The notes beneath the pieces are model-generated. The model saw only the letters and a list, made by a program, of their open reading frames with translations. It ran no database searches and had not been told where the DNA came from. A DNA stretch of 64,000 nucleotides from Leptidea sinapis (Eukaryota; Arthropoda; Insecta; Lepidoptera; Pieridae). The DNA lies in the NCBI RefSeq assembly GCF_905404315.1, contig NC_066280.1, positions 14,021,001 to 14,085,000 on the forward strand. Direction: 5' to 3'. Below, in pieces: positions 62,990 through 64,000 of the stretch. Every line of letters begins with the position of its first letter. Within the stretch, counting starts at the first letter, position 1. The translations under genes were made by a program, and so were the position numbers.

Positions 62990-63362
62990 AAAAATGCTTG
63001 CATAATGCCTTTATTTTTATGGTGTATGTGGATGATGCAGTTACTGTACACAATAACTTTTGTTTTGTATTAATTTACATCTACTTTTTGACTTACTCGT
63101 GTAAGGCATTGACTATTTGACGTTTGAGTATGTTTGTTGCATCACTTTACATGTATTATAACTGAAATGATTTGAAAAACGATGCAAATGTAAATCTTGA
63201 TTTAAAATAGTGGCTACGAGTTTCTCGCTACTTCTTCTCATTAGCTCCACCCCTTTACGAAGTAGTGGTACAATAAGAATAAATTTTTTTTTTGGCATTT
63301 AAAAGTGTCATTTCCGTGACCTACATGAATGAAGTGATTTTGATTTGATTTGATTTGAAAGC
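62990..63362 (+). mobile_element. LINE F 3' end with TTTGATTTGA tail
   Basis: GCTTGCATAATGCCTTTATT, CGTGTAAGGCATTGACTATT, GTTGCATCACTTTACATGTA, then GAGTTTCTCGCTACTTCTTC and GTCATTTCCGTGACCTACAT, ending TGATTTTGATTTGATTTGAT TTGA. The simple-repeat tail and 3' UTR character mark a LINE. Its first 160 bp are shared with 31372-31700. Confidence 0.6.
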
Positions 63363-63929
63363 TAGGCTGATCCGTTGACCGAAATAGCTACCAGCGATAA
63401 GGTTGCCAGTAGCCCTATCGAGGTGCGTAGACAGTACTGTGTACTCCACGCCTCTGGGCCCCACGGGCTAAGTGTCTCGACACCAAACGGCACAAAGATG
63501 TATGACTCACCGAGACTGACATATTTGCGACGCTTGCTGTCTTCGGCAGTCGAAGCACGGCCCCAGCACCAACTGACGTAACTTGGACCTGAGTGTCGAC
63601 GAATTCCAAATTGATTTCAAAGAAGCTGTGTGTAATCAACACAGAAATGCCATAGTACTCTGTGATTGCAGGTCCAGCCATGTTTTAATTTTTAACTTTA
63701 CATGGAATACAAATATTTATAACATAAGTGTATTAATGTTATACATTTATTATAATTATAAAAAGGGCAAAAGAGATCAAGTACCATTAACCTGAATACC
63801 CGATTTATCTATCAATTTTCTTAACCTTTTTTAATAAAACATTATGATCTCGTTAAAATATGATGATATTAAACTTAATTTATATATTTATACATAATCC
63901 GCAGCTTTTAAAAGATTTAAATCCATCTA
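63363..63929. other. CG-richer patch with overlapping open frames, unassigned
   Basis: 63375-63581 (+) and 63415-63681 (-) are both open. The minus frame (MAGPAITEYYGISVLITHSF start) contains a consensus-like donor TCG|GTGAGT at about 63508. I recognise neither protein. An upstream lowfat exon here is conceivable, but the phase after TCG does not fit the exon at 57812. Confidence 0.3.
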
Positions 63930-64000
63930 TTAAATATAAAAGAGATTTCCACGTATATAGAGTCACTCACCACGATATCTCTGGAAACATTAGAGCTAAA
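63930..64000 (-). repeat. GCTGACCC-type repeat, inverted, cut by window end
   Basis: AGAGATTTCCACGTATATAG, AGTCACTCACCACGATATCT and CTGGAAACATTAG are the reverse complement of 15405-15465. Confidence 0.65.

Noticed and set aside
63415..63681. Minus-strand 88-codon frame with a GTGAGT donor, a candidate 5' exon of lowfat
   Set aside because: The protein is not recognisably LIX1-like. The donor would leave phase 0, whereas the exon at 57812 needs one extra upstream base.

Overview
The window is nuclear DNA of an insect, most likely a moth or butterfly (Lepidoptera). It is AT-rich and intron-bearing, and it is packed with decayed transposable elements of kinds I associate with lepidopteran genomes: non-LTR retrotransposons with short repetitive 3' tails, RTE elements ending in GATGAT-type tails, mariners, Helitron-like pieces and SINE/MITE families. 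The order-level call rests on recall of these repeat types and was not checked against a database. There is no prokaryotic-style operon, rRNA gene or CRISPR array.

One host gene can be supported. It is a LIX1/lowfat homologue on the minus strand with three exons at 57622-57812, 53284-53477 and 47402-47789. All splice sites are GT/AG and all phases fit, giving about 256 residues up to the stop codon. The 5' exon(s) were not found. Its introns (about 4.1 and 5.5 kb) and probable 3' UTR are full of transposons. A mariner with TA target duplications lies only 20 bp inside the 5' splice donor of the last intron.

The rest is transposon-derived, left to right. 1-10 kb: reverse transcriptase (RT) relics, a hAT-type non-autonomous element, tRNA-like repeats, a fold-back element and a Crypton-like recombinase relic. 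11-15.5 kb: two copies of a tRNA-like repeat, each split by LINE sequence inside the tRNA-like part. 16-24.5 kb: a Tigger-like relic, more LINE 3' ends, an uninterrupted copy of the tRNA-like repeat, a 350-bp terminal-inverted-repeat (TIR) element and a possible THAP start. 24.9-26.1 kb: a complete but dead mariner. 26-36 kb: SINE-like, MITE and RTE fragments. 36.2-38.7 kb: an internally deleted LINE carrying a 12-residue tandem repeat in its ORF, interrupted by an RTE copy with a perfect 17-bp target duplication. 39-47 kb: fold-back and TIR elements and a PIF/Harbinger relic. 47-58 kb: the lowfat gene with its intronic transposons. 58-64 kb: LINE fragments, a Helitron-like element and a helicase relic.

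No new multi-gene system is evident. The most unusual material is the spliced-looking LINE derivative with the nested RTE, the tRNA-like repeats split by LINEs at nearly the same place, a hairpin-rich repeat family with about nine copies, and the mariner beside a host splice donor. Family names such as LINE A, B and C are local labels for this answer.
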